Shown: positions 7,244 through 15,280 of the stretch, one piece after another | How the letters are laid out: each line of letters opens with the position of its first letter | Numbering within the stretch: position 1 is the stretch's first letter | Origin: Szabonella sp046295215 | GTDB taxonomy: Bacteria > Pseudomonadota > Alphaproteobacteria > Rhodobacterales > Rhodobacteraceae | Length of the DNA: 64,000 nucleotides | NCBI GenBank assembly: GCA_046295215.1 | Contig: JBKBNP010000017.1 | Span: 13,385-77,384, forward strand | Direction of reading: 5' to 3' | Notes under the pieces: generated by a model | Database searches by the model: none | Seen by the model: the letters and a program-made list of their open reading frames with translations, nothing else | What the model was told of the DNA's origin: nothing | Made by a program: the position numbers and the translations under genes

Positions 7244-8605
7244 TCAATCCGTATCCCCGTCCGGCGCATCGCCAAAGGCCGCCTTGTCGATGCCGTGTTT
7301 CTGCATCTTTTCCCACAGCGTCTTGCGGCTCAGGCCCAGCGCCTCATAGACCGGCCGCAGCGCACCGCGATGCGCGGCCAGCGCCGCCTCGATCTCGCGG
7401 CGCTCGAACTCGGCCACGCGGTCGGCAAGACGGGGCGGGGCCGCGTCCTTGCGGTCCGGGGTCTCGGCGTCGATTCCCAGACCCAACGCATAGCGGTCGG
7501 CCGCATTGCGCAATTCGCGCACATTGCCGGGCCAGTCCCGCGATGACAGGGCCGCGATCAGGGCGGGCGGCACCCCGGGTGCATCCCGCCTGTGACGCGC
7601 CGCCGCCTCCTCCAGCAGTTTCAGGAACAAGAGCGCCACATCCTCGCGCCGGTCCGCCAGTGTCGGCACACGAAGGGTCACGACGTTCAGCCGATAGAGC
7701 AGATCCGCCCGGAACCGCCCCGCCGCCACTTCGGTTTCCAGCGGCACGCGGCTCGTTGCCATGAAGCGCACATCCAGCGGATAGACCTCGTTCGATCCCA
7801 GCCGCGTGATCGCCCGGTCCTGGATCACGCGCAACAGTTTCCCCTGAACCTCCAGCGGCATCGACCCGATGTCATCGAGCAGCACCGTGCCACCGCGTGC
7901 ATGTTCGAACTTGCCATAGCGCGACCGCAACGCACCCGGAAAGGCGCCGGCCTCATGGCCGAACAACTCGCTCTCGATCAGGGCGGCGGGAAGGCTCGCG
8001 CAATCGATGGCAACAAAAGGCTTTCTGGCGCGCGTCGAGAGATCATGCAGCGCCCGCGCCGCCACTTCCTTGCCCGATCCCGTCTCCCCGACAATCAGCA
8101 CATCGGCATCGGTCGGGCCCAGCGTGCGGATGCGGCGGCGCAGGTCGATCATCGCGTTGGACCGACCCACCAGCCGCTGCTCCATGTCATCGGCCTGCCC
8201 TGCGGCCGCCCGCAGCACCCGGTTTTCCAGCACCAGCCGCCGATATTCCAGCGCGCGGCTGACAATCTCGGACAACTGGCTGGCGGCAAAGGGTTTTTCC
8301 ACGAAATCATGCGCGCCCTCGCGCATCGCGCGCACGGCCAGTTGCACATCGCCATGCCCTGTAATCAGGATCACGGGGATTTCCCGGTCAATCTCGTGGA
8401 TGCGGTTCATCAGGGTCAGGCCGTCGATCCCCGGCATGCGGATGTCGGTCAACACGATCCCCGGAAAGCCGAAGCTCACAAGATCCGGCACCCGGTCCCC
8501 GCCCGCGAAGTCCTGCACCGCAAAGCCCGCCAGATCCAGCGCCTGCGCGGTAGAGGCGCGCAGGTCCGGCTCGTCATCGACCAGAAGCACCCGTCCGAAA
8601 CTCAT
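7244..8605 (-). CDS. DctD/NtrC-like response regulator with altered GAFTGA loop
   Basis: This 453-residue protein has three domains: receiver (about 1-125; VLLVDDE pocket, phospho-acceptor in LTDIRMPG, KPF switch lysine), AAA+ (about 145-375; Walker A GETGSGKE, Walker B GGTVLLDDIGSM) and a Fis-type HTH at the end (ALAAHRGALRPVYEALGLSRKTLWEKMQ). It resembles DctD, the sigma-54 activator of dicarboxylate uptake. The sigma-54 contact loop reads GAFPGA instead of GAFTGA (Pro for the key Thr), and Walker B has DD where DE is usual. It may therefore work with reduced or no sigma-54 activation, or as a sigma-70 regulator like some alphaproteobacterial NtrC proteins. The kinase gene overlaps it by 4 bases (ATGA). 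The TAXI-TRAP genes downstream are plausible targets. Confidence 0.85.
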   Translation of the reverse strand: MSFGRVLLVDDEPDLRASTAQALDLAGFAVQDFAGGDRVPDLVSFGFPGIVLTDIRMPGIDGLTLMNRIHEIDREIPVILITGHGDVQLAVRAMREGAHDFVEKPFAASQLSEIVSRALEYRRLVLENRVLRAAAGQADDMEQRLVGRSNAMIDLRRRIRTLGPTDADVLIVGETGSGKEVAARALHDLSTRARKPFVAIDCASLPAALIESELFGHEAGAFPGALRSRYGKFEHARGGTVLLDDIGSMPLEVQGKLLRVIQDRAITRLGSNEVYPLDVRFMATSRVPLETEVAAGRFRADLLYRLNVVTLRVPTLADRREDVALLFLKLLEEAAARHRRDAPGVPPALIAALSSRDWPGNVRELRNAADRYALGLGIDAETPDRKDAAPPRLADRVAEFERREIEAALAAHRGALRPVYEALGLSRKTLWEKMQKHGIDKAAFGDAPDGDTD

Positions 8606-10461
8606 GCGGCACGATCCGATGTCTCGGCGCCCGCCGCTGCAAGGTCGATGACAAAGACCGCGCCCCCGCCCTCTGCCGCCTCGACCCGCAGGTTGCCGCC
8701 GAAATCCTTGACAATGTTGTAGCTGATCGACAGCCCCAGCCCGAGCCCCTTGCCCACCCCCTTGGTGGAAAAGAACGGGTCGAAAATACGCTCCGCCAGT
8801 CCCGGCGGCACCCCCGGCCCATGGTCGCGGACCCGGATCCGCAGGCCTTCAGGAACAGGTTGCGCGTCCAGATGGATGCGCCGGTCCGCGCTGCCTTCCA
8901 CCGCATCAGCGGCATTGGTCAGGACATTGACCAGCACCTGTTGCAGCCGCACCGGTCCTGCGACCACCTGCGGCAGGCCCTCGGGCAGGGTCACGATCAG
9001 GTCCGCCCCCGCCGCGCGCATCCGCAACTGGGCAATCTCCACGGCGGCCTCCACCACTTCGGGCAGGGAAACCGCCTTGAGCTTCTGCCCCGGCGACCGC
9101 GCGAAACTGCGCAGATGCTTGGAAATGCTGCCCATCCGGTCGATCAGCGACAGGATGCGGGCGATATTGCCGCGCGCATCCTCGGCCCGCCCCCGGTCCA
9201 TCAGCACCAGCGCATTGTCGGCATAGGTGCGCGCAGCCCCCAGCGGCTGATTGAACTCGTGGCTCAGCGCCGCCGACATCTGCCCGAGTGCGGCCAGTTT
9301 CCCGGCCTGCACCAGATCATCCTGCGCACGGCGCAGGTTCTCCTCGGCCAGCCGGCGCTCGGTCACTTCCGCCTCCAGCTTGCGGTTCACATCGGCAAGC
9401 TCGCGCGTGCGTTCCTCGACCCGGCGTTCCAACTGGCTGCGCGCCGCCTGCTGCAACTGGAACCGCTCCCGCAACTGCGCCCGGCGCTGCGCGATCACCG
9501 CAAGCCCCATCAAGGCAAGACCGAGGGCCAGCATCACCGCCCCCGCCACGGTCAGCGCCTGACGTCGCGCCGATGCAGTGTCGAGCAGCACGCGGATGGT
9601 CCAGTCCGCCTCGGGCATTGCGGCGCTCAGTTGCAGGTAATCGCGCGACACCGCGCCCTCCCGCACCGTCAGCAGCGACTGCCCTGCCACCTGTCGCGCG
9701 CCCTCCTGCGGAAAGGGGGTGAGGGGCGCATCCACATAGCGCCGGTTCGCCGCCAGCCGCGCCCGTGCATCGGGTGTCAGGGGCGCAAGCGCAGTGAACA
9801 GCCATTCAGGGCGCGATGACAGGAACAATATCCCCTCCGGATCGGTGACCATCAGGGCGTAGTCATCTCCGCGCCAGGCCTCTTCCACCGCGTCGAGGTC
9901 GATCTTGACCACCAGAACCCCCCGGACTTCCCCGGCAACCCGGACAGGCGCCCCGAAATAGTAACCCCGCTTGCGCGAGGTGGTGCCGAGCGCATAGAAC
10001 CGCCCCTCCCCGCCTGCGGCCGCATCATGGAAGTAGGGGCGAAAGGCGAAATTTCCGCCCACAAAGGACGTTTCCGCTTCGAAATTCGAGGCGGCCCGGG
10101 TCATCCCCTTCATATCCATGAAATAGATGTCCGAGGCCCCGAGAAGCGCCTGCGTTTCCTGCAGGTGACGGTTCACCAGATCGGCCAGCCCGAGGTTTTC
10201 GGGATCGTTCGCCATCGCCTTTATCAAGGCATGTTCCGCCACCAGTTGCGGCAGGCGTTCGAACCGCGCCATCTGTCCAAGCAGCGTGGTCACCGCCAGT
10301 TGCAGAACATTGTCGCCGCGTCGTGCCGTGTCCTCCAGAAACAAGCGCTTGGCATGGCCATAGGCCAGATAGCCCGCAAGGGCGATGCCGATACCCGCTG
10401 CAAGGATCAGCGCCGCCAACCCGACGCGGCCACTGGCCCAGCCCCTGCCTGCCGACCGCAT
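8602..10461 (-). CDS. DctB-like membrane sensor histidine kinase
   Basis: This 619-residue kinase is the partner of the overlapping response regulator. It has an N-terminal membrane anchor (LAALILAAGIGIALAGYLAYG), a periplasmic sensor of about 260 residues with a PAS/dCACHE look (MKGMTRAASNFEAETSFVGG, GRFYALGTTSRKRGYYFGAPV) and a second membrane segment (AVMLALGLALMGLAVI). A coiled coil follows, then the H-box AALSHEFNQPLGAARTYADNA and the ATPase boxes (NVLTNAADAVEG, RDHGPGVPPGL, GVGKGLGLGLSIS). This architecture and the H-box match DctB-type dicarboxylate sensors. It should autophosphorylate on the H-box histidine after periplasmic ligand binding. The ligand here is unknown. Confidence 0.87.
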   Translation of the reverse strand: MRSAGRGWASGRVGLAALILAAGIGIALAGYLAYGHAKRLFLEDTARRGDNVLQLAVTTLLGQMARFERLPQLVAEHALIKAMANDPENLGLADLVNRHLQETQALLGASDIYFMDMKGMTRAASNFEAETSFVGGNFAFRPYFHDAAAGGEGRFYALGTTSRKRGYYFGAPVRVAGEVRGVLVVKIDLDAVEEAWRGDDYALMVTDPEGILFLSSRPEWLFTALAPLTPDARARLAANRRYVDAPLTPFPQEGARQVAGQSLLTVREGAVSRDYLQLSAAMPEADWTIRVLLDTASARRQALTVAGAVMLALGLALMGLAVIAQRRAQLRERFQLQQAARSQLERRVEERTRELADVNRKLEAEVTERRLAEENLRRAQDDLVQAGKLAALGQMSAALSHEFNQPLGAARTYADNALVLMDRGRAEDARGNIARILSLIDRMGSISKHLRSFARSPGQKLKAVSLPEVVEAAVEIAQLRMRAAGADLIVTLPEGLPQVVAGPVRLQQVLVNVLTNAADAVEGSADRRIHLDAQPVPEGLRIRVRDHGPGVPPGLAERIFDPFFSTKGVGKGLGLGLSISYNIVKDFGGNLRVEAAEGGGAVFVIDLAAAGAETSDRAA

Positions 10462-10465
10462 CGCG

Positions 10466-11512
10466 CTATTCCGGCTGATAGCCGCCGATCAGGCGGCGCA
10501 GCCCGTAAAGCGCGCCCACCACGATCGCGGCGAGGGTCACAGGGCCGGACCAGGCCAGCGTGGCGAAGGCCGTAACTCCCTGCCCGACCGAACAGCCCAG
10601 CGCGATCACGCCTCCGACGCCCATCATCGCTGCCCCCGACACCTGCCTGCCCAGTTCACGCGGATCCTCGCACGCCTCCCAGCGGAACATGCCGCGCAGG
10701 ATCGACCCCGCCAGCGCGCCCAGCAGGACACCCGACACCGCCCCCACCGAAAAAGTGATCCCCCCGGCGGTGGAAGTCATCAGCCAGATCAGCGTCCGGC
10801 CAAGGGGCGCCGTGAACGACAGCCCCTCGACCTGAACCGCCCCGAAACTCGCCTCATGCAACGATGTGGTCGCGGCAAAGCACCAGACCACCGCCAGCCC
10901 CGCCGCCACACCCCAGGCAATCTTGCGGGGCTCCGCCCGCAAGGGAGCGTGGGACAGCGCCCAGAAGACAAGGCCCGCCGCAATCACCACAGCCACAAGC
11001 AACACAGGCAGGCCGGTCAGCCCGTTGACCGTCTGCGCGATGCCCTGCGCGGCTTCGGCATCCGATTGCGGGAACAGTGCCAGCCGAAGAGGCGCCAGCG
11101 GCCCGGACAGGGCGACAAAACCGAATATCCCCATGACGACCACCACAACCAGCGACCGCAGATCCCCACCGCCGAACCGCACCAGCGCGCCGAAGCCGCA
11201 ATTCCCGGCCATCGCCATGCCATATCCGAACAGCAGGCCGCCGAAGATCGAGGCGAGCGGGTTCCACGCGATCTGATGATAGAAGGTCAGGGAAATGTCG
11301 ATCACCCCCAGCGCCGCCGCGCCATGGGTGCCCAGAATGGCCACGCCCAGTACCACACCCCAGAGCCGCAGCCGCCGCTGGTCCGCCCCATAGGCCGCCG
11401 CCTCGACAGCGCCGAGGGTGCAGAAATCACCCAGCCGGGCCGCAAGGCCCAGAACCACACCGCCGATCAGTCCCGCAAGGGCTGCCAGCACCCCGAAAGG
11501 CAATTCTTCCAT
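10466..11512 (-). CDS. soxT: SoxT: YeeE/YedE-family sulfur-compound transporter
   Basis: This inner-membrane protein of 348 residues has many hydrophobic segments and belongs to the YeeE/YedE (TsuA) family, which brings thiosulfate or related sulfur species across the membrane. Three short motifs with single cysteines match those used by characterised YeeE proteins: GDFCTLGAVEA, GNCGFGALVRFGGGD and LGCSVGQGVTAFA. It is the last gene of the leftward soxS-soxR-soxT unit, where Paracoccus keeps soxT. A role in signalling sulfur compounds to SoxR by importing them is plausible but inferred. Between it and soxR lies a 6-bp palindrome (ACGGAC/GTCCGT, 11534-11547) of unknown role. Confidence 0.85.
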   Translation of the reverse strand: MEELPFGVLAALAGLIGGVVLGLAARLGDFCTLGAVEAAAYGADQRRLRLWGVVLGVAILGTHGAAALGVIDISLTFYHQIAWNPLASIFGGLLFGYGMAMAGNCGFGALVRFGGGDLRSLVVVVVMGIFGFVALSGPLAPLRLALFPQSDAEAAQGIAQTVNGLTGLPVLLVAVVIAAGLVFWALSHAPLRAEPRKIAWGVAAGLAVVWCFAATTSLHEASFGAVQVEGLSFTAPLGRTLIWLMTSTAGGITFSVGAVSGVLLGALAGSILRGMFRWEACEDPRELGRQVSGAAMMGVGGVIALGCSVGQGVTAFATLAWSGPVTLAAIVVGALYGLRRLIGGYQPE

Positions 11513-11563
11513 CGGCTCCCCCCTTTTGGCGACACGGACACGTCCGTCCGTATCTGTCCGGTC

Positions 11564-11956
11564 TCAGGCCGGATTGCAGAACATCTCGTAGACAAGAGCA
11601 ACCGTTCGACGGACTTTCGGATCCTGGATCGAATAGAAAATCGCCTTGCCGTCCCGGCGCGCATTCACCAGACCCTCCAGCCGCAACCGGGCAAGTTGCT
11701 GGCTGACCGCCGCCTGACGCGACATCAGAAGCGTTTCCAGTTCGGTCACGCTCTTTGGCCCCGAGGACAGATGGCACAGGATCATCAGGCGCCCCTCATG
11801 CGCCAGTGCCTTGAGGAAATTTGCGGCCTCGGTCGCGTTTTCAAGCATCTGCTCGGGTGGAACCGCGACCAGAATCTTTGCCTGATCGCGCGATGCCTCG
11901 GCGTTGTCCCCCGCGAAGGTCTTGTCGTAGTCTATCCTGACCGCATCTGGCGCCAT
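11564..11956 (-). CDS. soxR: SoxR: ArsR-family sulfur-responsive repressor
   Basis: This 130-residue ArsR-type winged-helix protein is expected to repress the sox genes until sulfur substrate is present. The DNA-binding region is TELETLLMSRQAAVSQQLARLR followed by the wing VNARRDGKAIFYSIQD. Two cysteines, C61 (MILCHLSS) and C127 (EMFCNPA), sit where SoxR/SqrR/BigR proteins carry the pair that forms a polysulfide bridge on sensing persulfide. I start at the ATG at 11956 (MAPDAV), which has GGAGGACGAGG upstream; an upstream in-frame ATG at 12043 would add an unrelated arginine-rich leader. It lies between soxS and soxT on the same strand, with targets probably at the two inverted repeats near 12480 and 13884. 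Confidence 0.92.
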   Translation of the reverse strand: MAPDAVRIDYDKTFAGDNAEASRDQAKILVAVPPEQMLENATEAANFLKALAHEGRLMILCHLSSGPKSVTELETLLMSRQAAVSQQLARLRLEGLVNARRDGKAIFYSIQDPKVRRTVALVYEMFCNPA

Positions 11957-12055
11957 GGTCTGCCTCGTCCTCCGCCGACCTGCCGCCGCGCTGTTGAGCC
12001 GCAGTATTGCATGGCGCGACGCTTTTTTGCAAAGCCTTCCCATCTGCGGGAAGGA

Positions 12056-12451
12056 TCATTCGTGGTCGATCTGTGCCTTCTTCAGCATCATGCCCAGCAA
12101 TCCCCAGAAAAAATCCTCTCCCGGGTAGCCTTCGATCCTGTCGATCTCCTGCCCGTCCCTGACCAGAATGAAGGTCGGAGTGAAGACCGGGCGCGACCGG
12201 AAGGTGACGCCATCGGGCGGATCAGCCCGCAGGTCGAGCCGCTCCAGCGGCGCGGAGCGGCCTTCCTCGGTCAGAGGATAGGCGTCGCCCACATCGCGGT
12301 TCCAGGCCGCGCAGTAAATGCAGCCGCGCTGTTCGATCATGTAAAGCCGCAGGTCGGAGGCCAGCACGGCCACCGGGATCAGGGCCCAGAGCAGGCCCGC
12401 CAGCATGGCCCACAGCAAATGTCCCGTCACCGGACGCAGAGACACGGACAT
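12056..12451 (-). CDS. soxS: SoxS: periplasmic thioredoxin-like protein
   Basis: This small thioredoxin-fold protein (131 residues) has an N-terminal hydrophobic signal or anchor (LLWAMLAGLLWALIPVAVLA) and the active site CIYC in IEQRGCIYCAAWN. In Paracoccus pantotrophus SoxS is needed for full sox expression and keeps Sox partners active; it is thought to receive electrons through SoxV or SoxW. The start at 12451 (MSVSLRP) removes six residues from a longer possible frame. It opens the leftward unit and faces soxV across an 82-bp control region. The CIYC motif is the same as in SoxW, so the two probably share redox partners. Confidence 0.9.
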   Translation of the reverse strand: MSVSLRPVTGHLLWAMLAGLLWALIPVAVLASDLRLYMIEQRGCIYCAAWNRDVGDAYPLTEEGRSAPLERLDLRADPPDGVTFRSRPVFTPTFILVRDGQEIDRIEGYPGEDFFWGLLGMMLKKAQIDHE

Positions 12452-12467
12452 GATTGACGGCCCTCCC

Positions 12468-12493
12468 AAATATCATCACATTGTAATATGAAT
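12468..12493. promoter_or_regulatory. soxS-soxV control region, candidate SoxR site
   Basis: An AT-rich island in an otherwise GC-rich gap contains ATAT (12470-12473) and ATAT (12486-12489) flanking CATCACATTGTA, with GAAT following at 12490-12493. It has an ArsR-type layout and lies in the divergent soxS/soxV gap, where SoxR binds in Paracoccus. The dyad is imperfect, unlike the one before soxX. Confidence 0.5.
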
Positions 12494-12533
12494 CAGCCGT
12501 GGCGCAAGCCTGCCGCTGAAAAGGAGGCAGATC

Positions 12534-13271
12534 TTGTTCGACATCGGTTATGGCGGGGCCGCGCTGGCGGGCATATTGTCCTTCCTGTCGCCCTGCATCC
12601 TGCCCATGGTCCCGTTCTACCTGTCCTACATGGCGGGCCTTTCGATGCAGGAATTGCGCAGCGACGGCGGGATTGCCCCGGGGGCGCAGCGCCGGTTGGT
12701 GCTTCAGGCCACGGCATTTGCAGTCGGTGTCACCACGATCTTCGTTCTGCTCGGGCTGGGGGCAACCGCACTCGGGCAGGCTTTCATCCAGTGGAAAGAC
12801 AATCTTGCCTATGTCGCCGCCGCAATCCTGATGGTGTTCGGGCTGCATTTCCTCGGTCTGGTCCGCATTCCCTTCCTTTACCGGGAGGCGCGGATCGAGG
12901 CGAAGGCCGAACCCACCACGCTGATCGGCGCCTATGTCATGGGGCTGGCCTTCGGTTTCGGCTGGACACCCTGCGTCGGCCCTGTGCTGGCGGCGATCCT
13001 GTTCATGGCCTCCGCCTCGGGCGATCTGTGGACGGGTGGCACGCTGCTGCTGGTCTACGGGCTTGCCATGACCCTGCCTTTCATCATCGCAGCCCTTTTC
13101 GCGCAGCCCTTCCTCGGCTGGGTCGGGCGCAACCGCAGATACCTCGGCCATGTCGAGAAACTGATGGGGGTCATGCTGATTGTCTTTGCGCTGCTGATCG
13201 CCACGAATTCCATCAGCTACATCGCCGATTTCATGATCCGCAACTTCGACTGGAGCAGCACGCTCCGCTGA
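12534..13271 (+). CDS. soxV: SoxV: CcdA-like membrane electron transporter
   Basis: This 245-residue protein carries reducing power from cytoplasmic thioredoxin to periplasmic SoxW. About six membrane segments are visible, with the two CcdA cysteines in LSPCILPMVPFY and GFGWTPCVGPVLAA. The start is a TTG at 12534 (MFDIGYGG) with AAGGAGG just upstream; no ATG occurs before the first cysteine motif, so the TTG is well supported. It is first in the rightward sox unit and 15 bases from soxW. Together SoxV and SoxW keep the SoxYZ carrier thiol reduced. Length is typical for short CcdA proteins. Confidence 0.92.
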   Translation: MFDIGYGGAALAGILSFLSPCILPMVPFYLSYMAGLSMQELRSDGGIAPGAQRRLVLQATAFAVGVTTIFVLLGLGATALGQAFIQWKDNLAYVAAAILMVFGLHFLGLVRIPFLYREARIEAKAEPTTLIGAYVMGLAFGFGWTPCVGPVLAAILFMASASGDLWTGGTLLLVYGLAMTLPFIIAALFAQPFLGWVGRNRRYLGHVEKLMGVMLIVFALLIATNSISYIADFMIRNFDWSSTLR

Positions 13272-13286
13272 CAAAGGGAGACCCCG

Positions 13287-13838
13287 ATGTTCCGAATCCT
13301 TGCCCTGCTGGCCATGCTGGCCCTTGCCCCCCCGGCCCTTGCCACCGAAATCGGGGATGACGGGCTGCACAAGCCCGACTGGCTGCGTGAAACCTTCCGC
13401 GACCTGCGCGAGGATCTGGAGGAAGCCAATGCCGAAGGCAAGCGGCTGTTGATCCTGTGGGAACAGCGCGGCTGCATCTATTGCTCGCAGATGCATGCCG
13501 AGATCTATCCCGATCCCGAGATCGACAGCCTGATCCGTGACAGTTTCTTCGTGTTGCAGATGAACCTGTTCGGCGATGTCGAAGTGACCGATTTCGACGG
13601 CACCGCCCTGCCCGAAAAGGACATGGCGCGTCGCTGGGGAGTCGTTTTCACCCCCACGATGATGTTCATGCCCGAAGTGGTGGAGGATGGGAAAACCGCG
13701 CAGCAGGCCGCCGTCGTGTCGATGCCGGGGGCCTTCGGCAAGGGCACGACGGCGGCGCTCCTGACCTGGGTGCGGGACAAGGAATATGAAAATGGCGAGC
13801 ATTTTCAAAAGTATCTGGCCAACCGCCTGTCGCAGTAG
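13287..13838 (+). CDS. soxW: SoxW: periplasmic thioredoxin
   Basis: This periplasmic thioredoxin-like protein (183 residues) accepts electrons from SoxV. A signal peptide (MFRILALLAMLALAPPALA) precedes the mature part, and the active site is CIYC in LWEQRGCIYCSQMHAE. The fold continues with VFTPTMMFMPE, which includes the cis-proline region. A ribosome site (AAAGGGAG) stands before the ATG. It is paired with soxV and separated from soxX by a 116-bp control region. The active-site motif is identical to that of SoxS. Confidence 0.92.
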   Translation: MFRILALLAMLALAPPALATEIGDDGLHKPDWLRETFRDLREDLEEANAEGKRLLILWEQRGCIYCSQMHAEIYPDPEIDSLIRDSFFVLQMNLFGDVEVTDFDGTALPEKDMARRWGVVFTPTMMFMPEVVEDGKTAQQAAVVSMPGAFGKGTTAALLTWVRDKEYENGEHFQKYLANRLSQ

Positions 13839-13869
13839 ACTGTCCGGCGCGACCGGCGAAATGATAAAC

Positions 13870-13898
13870 ATGCAATAATTGAAATATCTTTATTGCAT
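13870..13898. promoter_or_regulatory. SoxR-type operator upstream of soxX (9-bp inverted repeat)
   Basis: ATGCAATAA (13870-13878) and TTATTGCAT (13890-13898) form a perfect 9-bp inverted repeat with an 11-base AT-rich spacer. It lies in the soxW-soxX gap, 57 bases before the soxX start. SoxR of Paracoccus binds in this gap and in the soxS-soxV gap. This is the best operator candidate in the sox region. Confidence 0.7.
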
Positions 13899-13954
13899 AC
13901 TTTGGCACGCCTGGTCTAGGATCGGAATCGGAGGAAAGAGGGAGGTCTCCGTTC

Positions 13955-14428
13955 ATGAAGCACCAAGGTATTCTGGCCTTTGCCGCGCTGACATTCGCCG
14001 GCGCCATGGCCACCGCCGAGATCATGCCTGAAAACGTGGCCTACACGGATGGCGCGATCGAGGCCTCGCTGACCGGATCCCCCGGCGACCCCATTGCCGG
14101 TGAAAAGGTGATGACGACCGCTTCGCTGGGCAATTGCGTGGCCTGCCATTCGGTCGATGCGCTCGACTCCTATCCTTTCCATGGCAACATCGGGCCGATG
14201 CTGGACGGTGCCGCCGACCGCTGGACCGAGGCAGAATTGCGCGGCATCGTGGCCAATGCCAAGATGATGTTCGACGGCAGCTTCATGCCGGCCTTCTACA
14301 AATCCGGCCCCTATATCCGGCCCGGCAACGGCTATACCGGCAAGGCCGCCGAGGGGGCGCTTCCCCCGATCCTTTCTGCCCAGCAGATCGAGGATATCGT
14401 GGCCTATCTGATGACGCTGAAGGAATGA
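13955..14428 (+). CDS. soxX: SoxX: c-type cytochrome subunit of SoxXA
   Basis: This is the monoheme partner of SoxA (157 residues). SoxXA joins thiosulfate to the SoxY carrier cysteine by oxidative disulfide formation. A signal peptide (KHQGILAFAALTFAGAMATA) leads into one heme motif, CVACH, in LGNCVACHSVDALDSYPFHGN. A methionine-containing segment later (MMFDGSFMPAFYK) is a candidate for the distal axial ligand. It is first gene after the SoxR-type operator and begins the structural operon soxXYZA. A ribosome site GGGAGG stands 7-12 bases before the ATG. Length and layout match Paracoccus SoxX. Confidence 0.94.
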   Translation: MKHQGILAFAALTFAGAMATAEIMPENVAYTDGAIEASLTGSPGDPIAGEKVMTTASLGNCVACHSVDALDSYPFHGNIGPMLDGAADRWTEAELRGIVANAKMMFDGSFMPAFYKSGPYIRPGNGYTGKAAEGALPPILSAQQIEDIVAYLMTLKE

Positions 14429-14483
14429 CACCCAGATCCCGACTTCTTGGCCCCGAGGGCCGGACCTGACACAGGAGAACCCG

Positions 14484-14900
14484 ATGAGACTGTCCAGAAG
14501 AGAGGCGCTTGTGCTGGCTATCGGCAGCGTGGCCGCCGCCGCGATCCCGATGTCGGCCTATGCCACCGTTGAAGATGCCGTCACCACCTTTACCGGCGGT
14601 GCAGCCGTCGGCGATGCGGGTGTGACATTGACCGCCCCCGAAATCGCCGAGAATGGCAACACCGTGCCGGTCAGCGTTTCGGCCCCCGGCGCGACCTCCA
14701 TCCTGATCCTTGCCGCCGGCAACCCGACGCCGGGCGTGTGCCAGTTCAACTTCGGCGAAGGCGCCGGTGCGCAGATGGCGGCCACCCGGATCCGTCTGGC
14801 AACGACCCAGGATGTCATCGCCATCGCCAGAATGGCCGATGGTTCGTTTGCCCGCGCCTCGACCGAGGTGAAGGTGACCATCGGCGGCTGCGGCGGCTGA
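14484..14900 (+). CDS. soxY: SoxY: sulfur-carrier subunit
   Basis: This is the carrier on which thiosulfate sulfur is bound and oxidised (138 residues). The N-terminus MRLSRREALVLAIGSVAAAA is a twin-arginine signal, fitting export as a folded SoxYZ complex. The C-terminus is the invariant carrier arm, ending KVTIGGCGG, with the single sulfur-binding cysteine two residues from the end. It is 17 bases from soxZ, and the two proteins form a tight heterodimer. The ribosome site CAGGAG lies 7 bases before the ATG. Confidence 0.96.
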   Translation: MRLSRREALVLAIGSVAAAAIPMSAYATVEDAVTTFTGGAAVGDAGVTLTAPEIAENGNTVPVSVSAPGATSILILAAGNPTPGVCQFNFGEGAGAQMAATRIRLATTQDVIAIARMADGSFARASTEVKVTIGGCGG

Positions 14901-14917
14901 GAGAGGAGAACAAGACT

Positions 14918-15247
14918 ATGGCAAACGACGTAAAACCGCGTGTGAGAGTACCCAAATCCGCCAAGGCGGGGGAAAGCATCGTTCTGAAAACCCTGATCAG
15001 CCATCCGATGGAATCCGGGCAGCGCAAGAACGCCGCGGGCGAAACGATCCCGCGTTCGATCATCAACCGCTTCACCTGCGAAGTGGCAGGCAAGATGGTG
15101 CTGGACATGACGCTGGAACCGGCGATCTCGACCAACCCCTATATCGAATTCGAGGCGGTGATCGAACAGGCAGGCGACATCAAGTTCACCTGGTATGATG
15201 ACGACGGCTCCGTCTACGAAGACGTCAAGCCCATCGAAATCGCCTGA
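14918..15247 (+). CDS. soxZ: SoxZ: sulfur-carrier complex subunit
   Basis: SoxZ (109 residues) is the beta-sandwich partner of SoxY and is exported with it, having no signal of its own. Motifs typical of the family are PRVRVPKSAKAGE, KTLISHPMESGQRKNAAGE and IKFTWYDDDGSVYED. I start at the ATG at 14918 with GAGAGGAG before it. It lies between soxY and soxA in the usual order. One cysteine is visible (RFTCEVAG); it is not the carrier residue, which is on SoxY. Confidence 0.96.
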   Translation: MANDVKPRVRVPKSAKAGESIVLKTLISHPMESGQRKNAAGETIPRSIINRFTCEVAGKMVLDMTLEPAISTNPYIEFEAVIEQAGDIKFTWYDDDGSVYEDVKPIEIA

Positions 15248-15280
15248 GGTCGCAGCCACATGTTTCAGGGAGGAGACAAC

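Noticed and set aside
5066..7546. An 826-codon open frame on the plus strand
   Set aside because: It is antisense to the TRAP and TAXI genes and has the arginine/histidine/glutamine-rich composition of a GC-driven shadow frame.
10385..12457. A 690-codon open frame on the plus strand
   Set aside because: It is antisense to soxT, soxR and soxS, whose family motifs are evident.
13885..13915. TTGCATAC near soxX as a third MarR site
   Set aside because: It shares only the TTGCATAC core and is part of the AT-rich SoxR-type inverted repeat.
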